From 0-14-3-00-62-12 sp034440555 (GTDB lineage: Bacteria > Pseudomonadota > Gammaproteobacteria > Xanthomonadales > Ahniellaceae): a DNA stretch of 64,000 bases. A program made the position numbers and the translations under genes. Location: positions 9,873 through 73,872 of the forward strand of contig JAWXCG010000322.1 of NCBI GenBank assembly GCA_034440555.1, written 5' to 3'. The notes under the pieces were generated by a model, which was not told the origin of the DNA, ran no database searches, and saw nothing but the letters and a program-made list of their open reading frames with translations. Below are positions 1 through 7,658 of this stretch, in pieces (within the stretch, counting starts at the first letter, position 1; each line of letters begins with the position of its first letter).

Positions 1-591
1 CGGGCGATCCAGCGCAGTTACGCATTGGTGATCGAAGCGATTCGGATCCAATCGATAGGCGCGGCCGCATTCTGGTCGTAACTCAAGAAAATGCAAACCG
101 GCAGCCGCAGCGCCCAAGGCGCCGGTCACCACGATGGTGTCACCCACCTGCGCCCCGCTGCGTCGCAACGCCCGGCCGCGTGGCGCAAAGCCCAGCGCGG
201 TCACGGTCACGGCAAGTGGGCCGCGCGTGGTATCACCGCCAATCAACGCAACGTTATGCATGCTTGCCAGCTCGGAAAACCCGCGAGCGAATGCACGCAC
301 CCAGGTCTCGTCTGAATCCGGCAGACACAGCGCCAACAGAGCAAACGCTGGTGTGCCACCCATGGCGGCGAGATCGGACAGATTCACCGCCAACGATTTC
401 CAGCCGATGTCTTCGGCGCGCGTGTTGATCGGAAAGTGACGACCAGCGACCAGCGTGTCAGTGCAAATCAACAGTTCGTGTCCCTCGGGCACATCGATCG
501 CGGCCGCATCGTCGCCAATGCCAATGCGCACATCGGGTCGGTGCAATGCGCACGTTGACTGGATCAGGTCGATCAATGCAAATTCATTCAT
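1..591 (-). CDS. thiL: Thiamine-monophosphate kinase, 3' end cut by window
   Basis: ThiL phosphorylates thiamine monophosphate to the pyrophosphate cofactor in the cytoplasm. The reading frame is open on the minus strand from the ATG at 591 to the window edge, so the C-terminal part is missing. The ATP/Mg2+ motif GDDAA sits at residues 26-30 and is followed by TDTLVAGRHF, the usual second conserved block, and by LSDLAAMGG and IGGDTTRGP. It lies downstream of ribH and nusB on the same strand, the common rib-nusB-thiL arrangement of gammaproteobacteria, but a REP hairpin separates it from nusB. Start chosen because MNEFALID matches the family N-terminus. Confidence 0.93.
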   Translation of the reverse strand, partial: MNEFALIDLIQSTCALHRPDVRIGIGDDAAAIDVPEGHELLICTDTLVAGRHFPINTRAEDIGWKSLAVNLSDLAAMGGTPAFALLALCLPDSDETWVRAFARGFSELASMHNVALIGGDTTRGPLAVTVTALGFAPRGRALRRSGAQVGDTIVVTGALGAAAAGLHFLELRPECGRAYRLDPNRFDHQCVTALDRP

Positions 592-606
592 TGACGCGCG
601 CACTTT

Positions 607-670
607 GTGGGAGCGGCTTCAGCCGCGAAGCGAGGGAAGCCAGGGCGTTCGCGGCTGAAGCCGCTCCCAC
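607..670. repeat. REP-type palindrome
   Basis: A perfect inverted repeat of 23-base arms (607-629 and 648-670) with an 18-base loop. The arm core is GGGAGCGGCTTCAGCCGCG. It lies between the nusB stop and the thiL start, and is followed by a short A-run. This class of imperfect or perfect palindrome is scattered through many Lysobacterales and Pseudomonas genomes and is mobilised by RAYT transposases; it may also act as an mRNA stabiliser or attenuator inside the operon. A single diverged arm of the same type occurs at about 54849-54870. Confidence 0.85.
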
Positions 671-694
671 AAAAACGGGTCGCGCATGCCACGC

Positions 695-1147
695 TTACTT
701 GCGGTACTCGAGCGCACGACTCTGTGCCGCAAGTTTGTCGAGGACGCCATTTACATAGGTGTGGCCGAAATCGGCGCCGAAGCGTTTTGTGGTCTCGATC
801 GCTTCATTGATCACCACGCGATACGGTACGTCGGCGCGGTGCATCAGTTCGTAGGCGCCCAACCTGAGCACTGCACGTTCGATCGGATCGACCAGATCCA
901 CTTCCCGATCGAGGAATGGCTTGAGCGCGGCATCGAGTTCTTCGCGACGCTTTTCAATGTTCACCAGCAGGTCCTCGAAATACTCGAGATCGGCGACTTC
1001 CATTTCCTGTTCGTGCTTGAACTGCGCAATGATGCCGTGCATCGGCGTGCCGGAGACCTGCCACGCATAGAGTGCCTGCAGTGCTCGACGACGGGCACGA
1101 CTACGCGCGGCAAGATCAACCCCATCGGGGCGGTGGTGCTGGCTCAT
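695..1147 (-). CDS. nusB: Transcription antitermination protein NusB
   Basis: A 150-residue all-helical protein that, with NusE (S10), binds boxA RNA and supports antitermination at rRNA operons. The N-terminus carries the RNA-contact segment RSRARRRALQALYAWQ and the C-terminal half has DLVDPIERAVLRLGAYEL and VINEAIETTKRFG, both hallmark NusB blocks. Length matches the family. Its ATG overlaps the ribH stop in an ATGA (1144-1147), so it is translationally coupled to ribH, the standard ribH-nusB pairing. Confidence 0.97.
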   Translation of the reverse strand: MSQHHRPDGVDLAARSRARRRALQALYAWQVSGTPMHGIIAQFKHEQEMEVADLEYFEDLLVNIEKRREELDAALKPFLDREVDLVDPIERAVLRLGAYELMHRADVPYRVVINEAIETTKRFGADFGHTYVNGVLDKLAAQSRALEYRK

Positions 1148-1737
1148 CGGAACATGTCCTCATCCAAGTCGAGATCATCCAGCTCAGTGGCCAGACCGCC
1201 GAAAGACGTGTCGATGGCCGCCATCACGCCGAGTGTATCCAGCAGTGCCTGTGCCGCTTCAGTACCTTTATTGCCATGCGCGCCGCCGCCAGCTCGATCC
1301 AATGCCTGGTGCTCGGTTTCGCAGGCGAGTACGCCATTGGCAACCGGAACGGAATGATCCAGCGCCACCTGCATCAACCCGCGCGCGGATTCATTTGCGA
1401 TCACATCGAAATGCGCGGTCTCGCCACGGATCACGCAGCCCAACGCGACAATTCCGTCGAAGACCAGAGTCTCGGCCAGCGCACCGGCGACCACGGGCAG
1501 TTCCCAGGCCCCGGGAACGCGCACCAAGGTAATGCCGTTGGAGGCAACGCCGGCCTTGTTCAGCGCTGCGATCGCGCCTTCGATCAGTCGATCGACGATC
1601 ACCCCATTGAAACGCGCCGCAACAATGGCGATGCGCACTTCAAGATCGGAACTGTCCGGATCCAGCATCTGCACACCGCTGCGCAGCATGTTGATGGCGG
1701 GCAAAGCCGCGGCAGTTTTTTTGGATACTTTACTCAT
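1144..1737 (-). CDS. ribH: 6,7-dimethyl-8-ribityllumazine synthase
   Basis: Condenses 5-amino-6-ribitylaminouracil with 3,4-dihydroxy-2-butanone phosphate to give lumazine, the penultimate step of riboflavin synthesis. The catalytic block RGETAHFDVI is present, as are ARFNGVIVDRLIEGA and VPGAWELPV. The protein is 197 residues, longer than the usual 150-160, with about 20 extra N-terminal residues and an acidic C-terminal tail (LDDLDLDEDMFR). The ATG at 1737 was chosen because MSKVSKK is followed directly by the family fold; the frame stays open upstream but the extension looks like noncoding sequence. It is followed by nusB with a 4-base overlap. Confidence 0.96.
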   Translation of the reverse strand: MSKVSKKTAAALPAINMLRSGVQMLDPDSSDLEVRIAIVAARFNGVIVDRLIEGAIAALNKAGVASNGITLVRVPGAWELPVVAGALAETLVFDGIVALGCVIRGETAHFDVIANESARGLMQVALDHSVPVANGVLACETEHQALDRAGGGAHGNKGTEAAQALLDTLGVMAAIDTSFGGLATELDDLDLDEDMFR

Positions 1738-1960
1738 GGGATATCCGGAGGCGAACTGCGCTGTGCAGTCGATAGAACGTATTGACGCGGCGCTGGAGTG
1801 GTTCCCAGTTGCCCTGGTGCAACGCAGAAGTATCGAAACATGAAAGCGCGTCGTCTTGGTGGTGGCGTCGCTGCGACTCTTGCCAGGCCCGACAGGCCCG
1901 GCGAGGGTTGACAAGCAACTTCGGTGCCCATCCACATGAGCGCCGATTCAACACTTTCAT
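1730..1960 (-). CDS. Possible small ORF between ribB and ribH
   Basis: The ribB-ribH gap is about 260 bases, long for this compact operon. It contains a 76-codon frame starting at ATG 1960 and ending in a TAA that overlaps the ribH start by 8 bases, the geometry of a coupled gene. The predicted peptide is basic, with no domain I recognise and no signal peptide. A weak GGAAG lies about 11 bases upstream of the ATG. It may equally be a leader or a chance frame. I see no FMN riboswitch core in the gap. Confidence 0.25.
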   Translation of the reverse strand: MKVLNRRSCGWAPKLLVNPRRACRAWQESQRRHHQDDALSCFDTSALHQGNWEPLQRRVNTFYRLHSAVRLRISHE

Positions 1961-1998
1961 ATGTACCGATGCTTCCGGGTTATGACACCAAGGAACCT

Positions 1999-3096
1999 CT
2001 AGTCGTCCGTCGGCGACGCATAGTCTACCACTTCGAGCCCAAAGCCCGAGAGGCCGAGATAGCGGCGTTGCGTACCGATTACACGCAGCCGGTGTACGCC
2101 CAGCCCGGCGAGAATCTGCGCGCCCAGGCCGCTGCTGCGCCATACATCTGCGGCGCTCGCCTGCGGCCGGCCTTCCTGCCTGAGCCGCGCAAGCCACTGT
2201 TCGGGATCGGCGGAATCACCCAGTGCAACAAACACGCCGCACTCCGATGCTGCAATAGTAGCCAAAGCGCGATCCGCAGAGACGCCGATATCCGAACGCG
2301 TCAGCTGCATCACATCGCTGAGCATATTTCCGACATGCACGCGGACTGGCACGGCAGTGTCAGCGTTCCAGTTGCCGCGCGACAGCGAGAAATGCAACGA
2401 GTGGCTGTAGCGATCGCGCCATGCAACCAGATGAAAGCGTCCATGACGGGTATCCACATCCTGCTCGAACTCACGCTGCAGCGTAGTTTCTATGCGCATC
2501 CGGTAGCGAATCAGATCGGCGATCGTGCCCATCTTCAGGCCATGCTGCGCTGCATACTGCTCGAGTTCCGGTCTTCGCGCCATGGAGCCATCGGCGCTCA
2601 TGATTTCAACCAGTACGCCGGCGGGTTCGAGTCCGGCCAATCGCGCCAGATCGACGCTGGCCTCGGTGTGCCCGGCGCGCACCAGCACACCGCCCGGCTG
2701 CGCCGCGAGCGGAAACACGTGTCCCGGTTGATGCAGATCCGCAGGCAGCGCATCGGGATGCACCGCGGTGCGAATGGTATGCGCACGATCGAACGCAGAA
2801 ATGCCGGTGCTGACGCCCTGCGCGGCCTCGATTGACACAGTGAACGCAGTGCGATGTCGGGCGCGGTTGTCGCTCACCATCGGCGGCAAGCGCAATTGCC
2901 GGCAGCGCGCCTCGGACATCGCCAGACAGATCAGGCCGCGCGCATGCGTGGCCATGAAGTTGATGTCCTCAGGCCGAACCAGGCTTGCGGCCATGATCAG
3001 GTCGCCCTCGTTCTCGCGATCCTCATCGTCCAGCATGATGATCATGCGGCCGGCACGGACTTCGTCGAGCAGTTCGGGAATGGGTGAGAAAGTCAT
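1999..3096 (-). CDS. ribB: 3,4-dihydroxy-2-butanone 4-phosphate synthase with degenerate RibA domain
   Basis: Converts ribulose 5-phosphate to the four-carbon riboflavin precursor. The N-terminal domain (about residues 1-205) has the metal/substrate motif DDEDRENEGD, the loop GVSTGISAFDRAHT and RAGHTEASVDLARLAG. The remaining 160 residues align in outline with GTP cyclohydrolase II, ending in GLGAQILAGLGVHRLRVI, but the zinc-binding cysteine cluster expected after the VH-E motif is gone (here VHVGNMLSDVMQLTRSD). It is therefore a RibBA-like protein in which only the RibB half should be active; a separate ribA would be needed elsewhere. It sits between ribE and ribH. Confidence 0.95.
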   Translation of the reverse strand: MTFSPIPELLDEVRAGRMIIMLDDEDRENEGDLIMAASLVRPEDINFMATHARGLICLAMSEARCRQLRLPPMVSDNRARHRTAFTVSIEAAQGVSTGISAFDRAHTIRTAVHPDALPADLHQPGHVFPLAAQPGGVLVRAGHTEASVDLARLAGLEPAGVLVEIMSADGSMARRPELEQYAAQHGLKMGTIADLIRYRMRIETTLQREFEQDVDTRHGRFHLVAWRDRYSHSLHFSLSRGNWNADTAVPVRVHVGNMLSDVMQLTRSDIGVSADRALATIAASECGVFVALGDSADPEQWLARLRQEGRPQASAADVWRSSGLGAQILAGLGVHRLRVIGTQRRYLGLSGFGLEVVDYASPTDD

Positions 3097-3161
3097 AACG
3101 GATCGGTTCCGAAAAGGCTTCGCATTGTACGGGCGTTGACGACCGCAACTGGCGGCCGCCT

Positions 3162-3752
3162 TTACCCGGCGATCATGCGTTCGGCGTAGCGCGCCATCAG
3201 ATCGATTTCGAGATTGACCGGATCGTTCACCGTTGTCGCGCCAAAAACGCTATTCGCCAACGTGTGCGGGATCAGATTGACACTGAAGCTGTGAGCATCG
3301 ACCGCGTTGACGGTCAGGCTCACGCCATCCACCGCAATCGACCCCTTCACCGCGACATAGCGCGCCAGATGCACAGGCAAGGTAAAGCGCCAACGCGAGG
3401 AACGCGCGTCTGCGTCGATGGCAAGCACAGTGGCGATGCCATCGACGTGCCCGCTAACCAGGTGCCCACCGAGACGGTCACTCAGGCGCAATGCCTTCTC
3501 AAGGTTGACGCGTCGACCCTCGCGCCACGTTCCTAGCGTGGTGCAAGCCAATGTTTCGTTGGACACATCCAAGGCGAACGCATTTGCCTCCAGTAACACT
3601 ACCGTCAGGCACACGCCGTTGACACAAATGCTGTCGCCAATTTTTACATCGGTGCAATCCAATGCACTGCCAGCGATCCACATCCGCACGTCGCCGCCGA
3701 GCTTGGCAACGGATCGCAGCTGCCCGATTGCCTCGATCAATCCGGTGAACAT
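3162..3752 (-). CDS. ribE: Riboflavin synthase, alpha chain
   Basis: Dismutates two lumazine molecules to riboflavin. At 196 residues it has the two tandem lumazine-binding barrels: the first begins MFTGLIEAIG, the second starts around residue 98 with VSGHVDGIATV; each contains the DxVCVNGVCLTV/GSIAVDGVSLTVN block. The ATG at 3752 was chosen because MFTGLIE is the invariant N-terminus and an AAGGAG lies 5 bases upstream; the longer open frame is not real. Its start lies inside the 3' end of ribD (16-base overlap), indicating coupling. Confidence 0.97.
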   Translation of the reverse strand: MFTGLIEAIGQLRSVAKLGGDVRMWIAGSALDCTDVKIGDSICVNGVCLTVVLLEANAFALDVSNETLACTTLGTWREGRRVNLEKALRLSDRLGGHLVSGHVDGIATVLAIDADARSSRWRFTLPVHLARYVAVKGSIAVDGVSLTVNAVDAHSFSVNLIPHTLANSVFGATTVNDPVNLEIDLMARYAERMIAG

Positions 3753-4861
3753 TCCTGCTCCTTCGCGGCAGGCCTCAGCCGTAGCCGCCAGTCCTCGCCG
3801 ATCTGGCGAACGTCCTTCAGTTTCCACTCGATCCGGTCTGCCAGCCAGGCTGGCGAGGACAATGACAAGAGTGGCCTCGCCGCATCTCCGAGCAGACAGG
3901 CATGCTGATAAATCAACAACTCATCGGCCAACTTCGCTGCTACCAGAGCACCGGAAACCGTTGCTCCGGCCTCGACATGCAGTTCATTGACGCCGCGGCG
4001 GGCAAGATCGACAAGCACTGCCATCAAATCCAGGCGCCCGGCAACTGCCGATATCGGGAACAGCTCGACACCCGCCTTTTCCAGCGCCGCGCGTCGCTGC
4101 GGATCGGCATGCGCAGCGGTGTAGATCAGCAGTGGTGTGGATATCTTCAACATACGCGCGTGCAGCGGCATGCGCAGATCGCTGTCCAGCACTACGCGCA
4201 ACATCTGGGCATGCGGCTGAGAAATACGCACCGTCAATTGTGGATCATCCGCGAGCACCGTGCCAATGCCGGTCAGCAGCGCAGAGGCGCGCGCGCGCCA
4301 ACGATGTCCGTCATTGCGCGCAGCCGCGGTAGTAATCCAGTTGGAGCTGCCATCGGCCAGCGCCGTGCGACCATCCAGGCTGGCGGCCAATTTGATGCGC
4401 ACGAACGGGCGGCCACGTTCGATGCGACTGAAGAATCCGATATTGAGTTCGCGCGCTTCGGTATGCATCAGCCCGACCTCGACCTTCACGCCCGCAGCGC
4501 ACAGACGTGCCAACCCACGGCCATCGACCTGGTCGAATGGGTCCTCACAGGCGACTACCACGCGTGCAATGCCGGCGTTGATCAGCGCGTCTGCGCATGG
4601 GCCAGTGCGGCCCTGGTGCGCACAGGGTTCCAGGGTCACGTAGGCGCTGGCACCGCGCGCATGCAACCCCGCCTGCGCCAGCGCGTAAACCTCGGCATGC
4701 GCTTCGCCGGCGCGCCGGTGAAACCCGCTGCCAATGACACGATCGCCCTGCGCAATCACACAACCGACGCGCGGATTGGGTTGCGTAGTGAACAGACCTG
4801 CCTCAGCCAGTCGCAGGGCGTCGGCCATATGCATGTGATCGCAGGCGCTGAATTGGCTCAT
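3737..4861 (-). CDS. ribD: Bifunctional pyrimidine deaminase/reductase
   Basis: Catalyses two successive steps from the GTP cyclohydrolase product: deamination, then NADPH-dependent reduction of the ribosyl side chain. The N-terminal deaminase half has the zinc motif GEAHAEVYAL and PCAHQGRTGPC; the C-terminal reductase half begins near FVRIKLAASLDGRTA. Length (374) is normal. The start ATG overlaps the stop of the GNAT gene by 4 bases and its end overlaps ribE, so nrdR-GNAT-ribD-ribE is read as one operon. Confidence 0.97.
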   Translation of the reverse strand: MSQFSACDHMHMADALRLAEAGLFTTQPNPRVGCVIAQGDRVIGSGFHRRAGEAHAEVYALAQAGLHARGASAYVTLEPCAHQGRTGPCADALINAGIARVVVACEDPFDQVDGRGLARLCAAGVKVEVGLMHTEARELNIGFFSRIERGRPFVRIKLAASLDGRTALADGSSNWITTAAARNDGHRWRARASALLTGIGTVLADDPQLTVRISQPHAQMLRVVLDSDLRMPLHARMLKISTPLLIYTAAHADPQRRAALEKAGVELFPISAVAGRLDLMAVLVDLARRGVNELHVEAGATVSGALVAAKLADELLIYQHACLLGDAARPLLSLSSPAWLADRIEWKLKDVRQIGEDWRLRLRPAAKEQECSPD

Positions 4862-5400
4862 CGCGTGGCCGCCGCTGCGCCCGTATCGATTGCCATTACA
4901 TCCACCCGCGCGCTGCCCAGGGGCACCGAGTCAACAAAACGCCAACCGAGCCGCGCGTACAACGGCTGCTGCCCCGCGGTATAGAGATACAGGCGCCCGA
5001 CCCCGAGTGACCGCGCTTCCTGCACACAGCGTTGAATCAAGGCAATGCCATGTCCACTTCCGCGGTGCGCGGGCACTACAACCAGGCTGGCCAACCAGGG
5101 CGTGTAGTCGCGAATGCGGTCATCGTCGTTTTGCAGCAGGCTAACCGAGCCAATCAGCGCCGACGTCGCGGTCGCAGTGTGCTCTAAGCACGCCAATTGT
5201 GCGCTATCCAGCGCCAGCAGCGTTGTCGGGATGGCAGAGCGCGACCCGTGGGTTTGCAGCTCCGCAAGCGCGTCGGCCTCACTCCAGTTGGGCAGCAATT
5301 CTCCCCACTCGGCAAAGTGCAGACGCGCCAATTCCGATGCCAGATGCATGTGATCGCACAGATAGGCGAACGTCACCTTGGGAAGGTCTGAATAAGTCAC
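4858..5400 (-). CDS. GNAT-family N-acetyltransferase
   Basis: An acetyl-CoA-dependent acyltransferase of unknown substrate. The motif A region VVVPAHRGSGHGIALIQR (R-x-x-G-x-G) binds the coenzyme, and YLYTAGQQPLYARLGWRFVD is the typical motif B end. I place the start at GTG 5400, with AGGGAAGG 7 bases upstream, giving 180 residues. The frame is open further upstream to 5547 but that part translates one copy of a dispersed intergenic repeat (5425-5533) and so is unlikely to be protein. It sits between nrdR and ribD and is coupled to ribD. Confidence 0.82.
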   Translation of the reverse strand: MTYSDLPKVTFAYLCDHMHLASELARLHFAEWGELLPNWSEADALAELQTHGSRSAIPTTLLALDSAQLACLEHTATATSALIGSVSLLQNDDDRIRDYTPWLASLVVVPAHRGSGHGIALIQRCVQEARSLGVGRLYLYTAGQQPLYARLGWRFVDSVPLGSARVDVMAIDTGAAAATR

Positions 5401-5424
5401 CACTTCGCCTTCCCTATAAAGCCT

Positions 5425-5533
5425 ATCGTTTGCCACACCCTGGTTTTCAACAGCGGAGCTGGTCAACCTGCGGTTTTTCGCCCCCTGACTCATTGGGCTA
5501 TCGAGGCTCCGAACTTGTTCAGAGGTTCCCTTA
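5425..5533 (+). repeat. Dispersed ~108-base repeat, copy 1
   Basis: Begins ATCGTTTGCCACACCC and ends near CAGAGGTTCCC. It is closely similar over its length to 47230-47337 (same orientation) and to the minus strand of 26587-26690. It lies just upstream of the ribosome-binding site of the GNAT gene and creates a misleading open frame into the nrdR end. It has no evident hairpin and no coding capacity of its own. Confidence 0.85.
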
Positions 5534-5543
5534 CCCATTGCGC

Positions 5544-6077
5544 TCACGAGGTCTTGCGCGAACTCGGCGTCGCTATCGGAGTTTCATCCTGCAGCAACGA
5601 CATCTGCTTTCCTTCCAACGCCGGCAGGTCGCGCTCAAGCTGTTCGACTTCTTCGCGAAATGCCTGCACATCTTCGAAACGGCGATAGACCGAGGCGAAC
5701 CGTACATAGGCGACTTGGTCGATGCGACGCAGCTCAGCCATCACCCAGTCACCGAGTTTGCGCGACATTACCTCGCGATCACCCATCGCGCGCAGCTTGC
5801 GCTTGATCGCATCAATGGCGGCATCAATGGTGTCGCTTCCGGCCGGACGCTTGTGCAGTGCGCGTTCCAGGCTGGAACGCAGCTTGCGTTCGTCAAAAGA
5901 TTCGCGACGACCATCCTGTTTGACGATCGCCGGCAATTTGAACTCGACCGTTTCAAATGTCGTGAAGCGTTCACCGCACTGCTCGCACGCGCGCCTGCGG
6001 CGCACCTGCGCACCGTCTTCGGTCAGTCGCGAATCGACGACACGGGTGTCTTCGTGGTGACAGAACGGACAGTGCAT
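5544..6077 (-). CDS. nrdR: Transcriptional repressor NrdR
   Basis: An ATP/dATP-sensing repressor of ribonucleotide reductase genes. The N-terminal zinc ribbon has CPFC at residues 3-6 and CEQCGERF around residue 34, followed by an ATP-cone (VKQDGRRESFDERKLRSSL onwards). At 177 residues it is slightly longer than the usual 150-160 because of a polar C-terminal tail. glyA lies about 110 bases upstream on the same strand; glyA-nrdR-ribD is a widespread gammaproteobacterial order. Confidence 0.97.
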   Translation of the reverse strand: MHCPFCHHEDTRVVDSRLTEDGAQVRRRRACEQCGERFTTFETVEFKLPAIVKQDGRRESFDERKLRSSLERALHKRPAGSDTIDAAIDAIKRKLRAMGDREVMSRKLGDWVMAELRRIDQVAYVRFASVYRRFEDVQAFREEVEQLERDLPALEGKQMSLLQDETPIATPSSRKTS

Positions 6078-6190
6078 CCCTGGTCGCTAGTCGACGATAG
6101 GCAATTGCGGATCGCGGCATTCGGCCGCGACGGTCTGGGCCCATAATGGCATGACCAGTGGCCATAAGCAGGCGAGCCGGCGCGATGGGT

Positions 6191-7477
6191 TCACAGGTAA
6201 ACCGGATGGCGCTGACATTGCAGCGTGACATTGGCCCGCACGCCGGCAATCACGGCGTCGTTGCCGGGGTCGTCGAGCACGTCGCAAATCCAGTTGGCCA
6301 ACGCGACGCTCTCGGGCTCCTTATAGCCACGCGTGGTGATCGCGGGTGTGCCCAAACGCAGCCCTGAAGTAATGAACGGCGAGCGCGGATCGTTCGGCAC
6401 CGCGTTCTTGTTGACCGTGATATGCGCCTTGCCGAGCGCTTCTTCGGCGTCCTTTCCGGTGACATCGCGACCGATCAAGTCGACCAGAAACAGGTGATTC
6501 CTGGTGCCGCCAGAAACGATGCGGTAGCCGCGTTTGGTCATAGCGTCCGCCATCGCCTGGGCATTCAGAACGACTTGATGCTGATAGATTTTGAACTCGG
6601 GTTGCAGGGCTTCCAGAAAAGCCACCGCCTTGGCGGCGATGACATGCATCAACGGGCCGCCCTGGGTGCCGGGGAACACCATCGATTGAAATTTCTTCTC
6701 GATCTCGGGGTTGGACTTGGCCAGGATGATGCCGCCACGCGGCCCGCGCAGCGTCTTGTGCGTGGTCGAGGTCACCACATCGGCATGCGGCAGCGGATTG
6801 GGATACTCACCGGCAGCAACGAGGCCGGCGACATGCGCCATATCGACAAAAAAATACGCCCCGACTTCTTTGGCGATTGCGGCAAACTTCGACCAGTCGA
6901 TCACTTGCGAATAGGCCGAAAACCCGGCAACGATCATCTTCGGCTTGTGTTCGCGCGCCAAGCGTTCGACTTCGGCATAGTCGATCAAGCCGGTTGCAGT
7001 ATCGATGCCGTATTGCACAGCATTGAACAGCTTGCCGGAAAAATTCACCTTGGCGCCATGAGTCAGGTGTCCGCCATGCGCCAGGCTCATGCCCAGTATT
7101 GTGTCTCCTGGCTTGAGCAGGGCCAGATACACCGCCGCATTGGCCTGTGAGCCCGAATGCGGCTGGACATTGGCGTAATCGGCTCCGAACAACTGCTTCA
7201 CCCGATCGATCGCCAGGCGCTCGGCAACATCGACATATTCACAGCCACCGTAATAACGCTTGCCGACATAACCTTCGGCGTATTTGTTGGTCAGCACCGA
7301 TCCCTGCGCCGCAAGCACGCGCGGGCTGGCATAATTCTCGGAGGCGATCAGTTCGACATGGTCTTCCTGGCGCTGTGCTTCGGCCTGCATTGCGGCATGG
7401 AGTTCGGGGTCGAATACGCTGATTGGGCTGCTGTCTTTGAACGATTTGCTGTTGTTGAACGACGAGAACTTGAACAT
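6191..7477 (-). CDS. glyA: Serine hydroxymethyltransferase
   Basis: PLP enzyme interconverting serine and glycine with transfer of the one-carbon unit to tetrahydrofolate. The PLP lysine lies in TSTTHKTLRGPRGG near residue 240, and the N-terminal blocks ELIASENYASPRVL and GYVGKRYYGGCEYVD are intact. The ATG at 7477 gives 428 residues with about 12 extra N-terminal residues rich in Ser/Lys/Phe. The frame is open upstream to 7903, but that stretch overlaps the divergent TPR gene and has no family match, so it is not used. Confidence 0.97.
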   Translation of the reverse strand: MFKFSSFNNSKSFKDSSPISVFDPELHAAMQAEAQRQEDHVELIASENYASPRVLAAQGSVLTNKYAEGYVGKRYYGGCEYVDVAERLAIDRVKQLFGADYANVQPHSGSQANAAVYLALLKPGDTILGMSLAHGGHLTHGAKVNFSGKLFNAVQYGIDTATGLIDYAEVERLAREHKPKMIVAGFSAYSQVIDWSKFAAIAKEVGAYFFVDMAHVAGLVAAGEYPNPLPHADVVTSTTHKTLRGPRGGIILAKSNPEIEKKFQSMVFPGTQGGPLMHVIAAKAVAFLEALQPEFKIYQHQVVLNAQAMADAMTKRGYRIVSGGTRNHLFLVDLIGRDVTGKDAEEALGKAHITVNKNAVPNDPRSPFITSGLRLGTPAITTRGYKEPESVALANWICDVLDDPGNDAVIAGVRANVTLQCQRHPVYL

Positions 7478-7658
7478 GGGTCGGTTCCTGGAGTTCGGGG
7501 CAGGCGCGCATGGTAGCGGGCAGCCTGCGACTGGCGAAGCTACCCTACTGAATATCGCGGAATTGCCAGACCGGCCGGCGCACGCACGGGTGAGCTGGGC
7601 GACCTGTTTGCTGCTCCAAGGCGCCTGAATTACACCTTTCCCGGATGGACACGAGTAC

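Noticed and set aside
686..1357. Long plus-strand frames opposite nusB and ribH
   Set aside because: They are antisense shadows of well-supported genes in GC-rich DNA, with no family resemblance.
1738..1998. FMN riboswitch in the riboflavin operon
   Set aside because: I looked in the ribB-ribH, ribE-ribB and GNAT upstream gaps and did not find the conserved RFN core.
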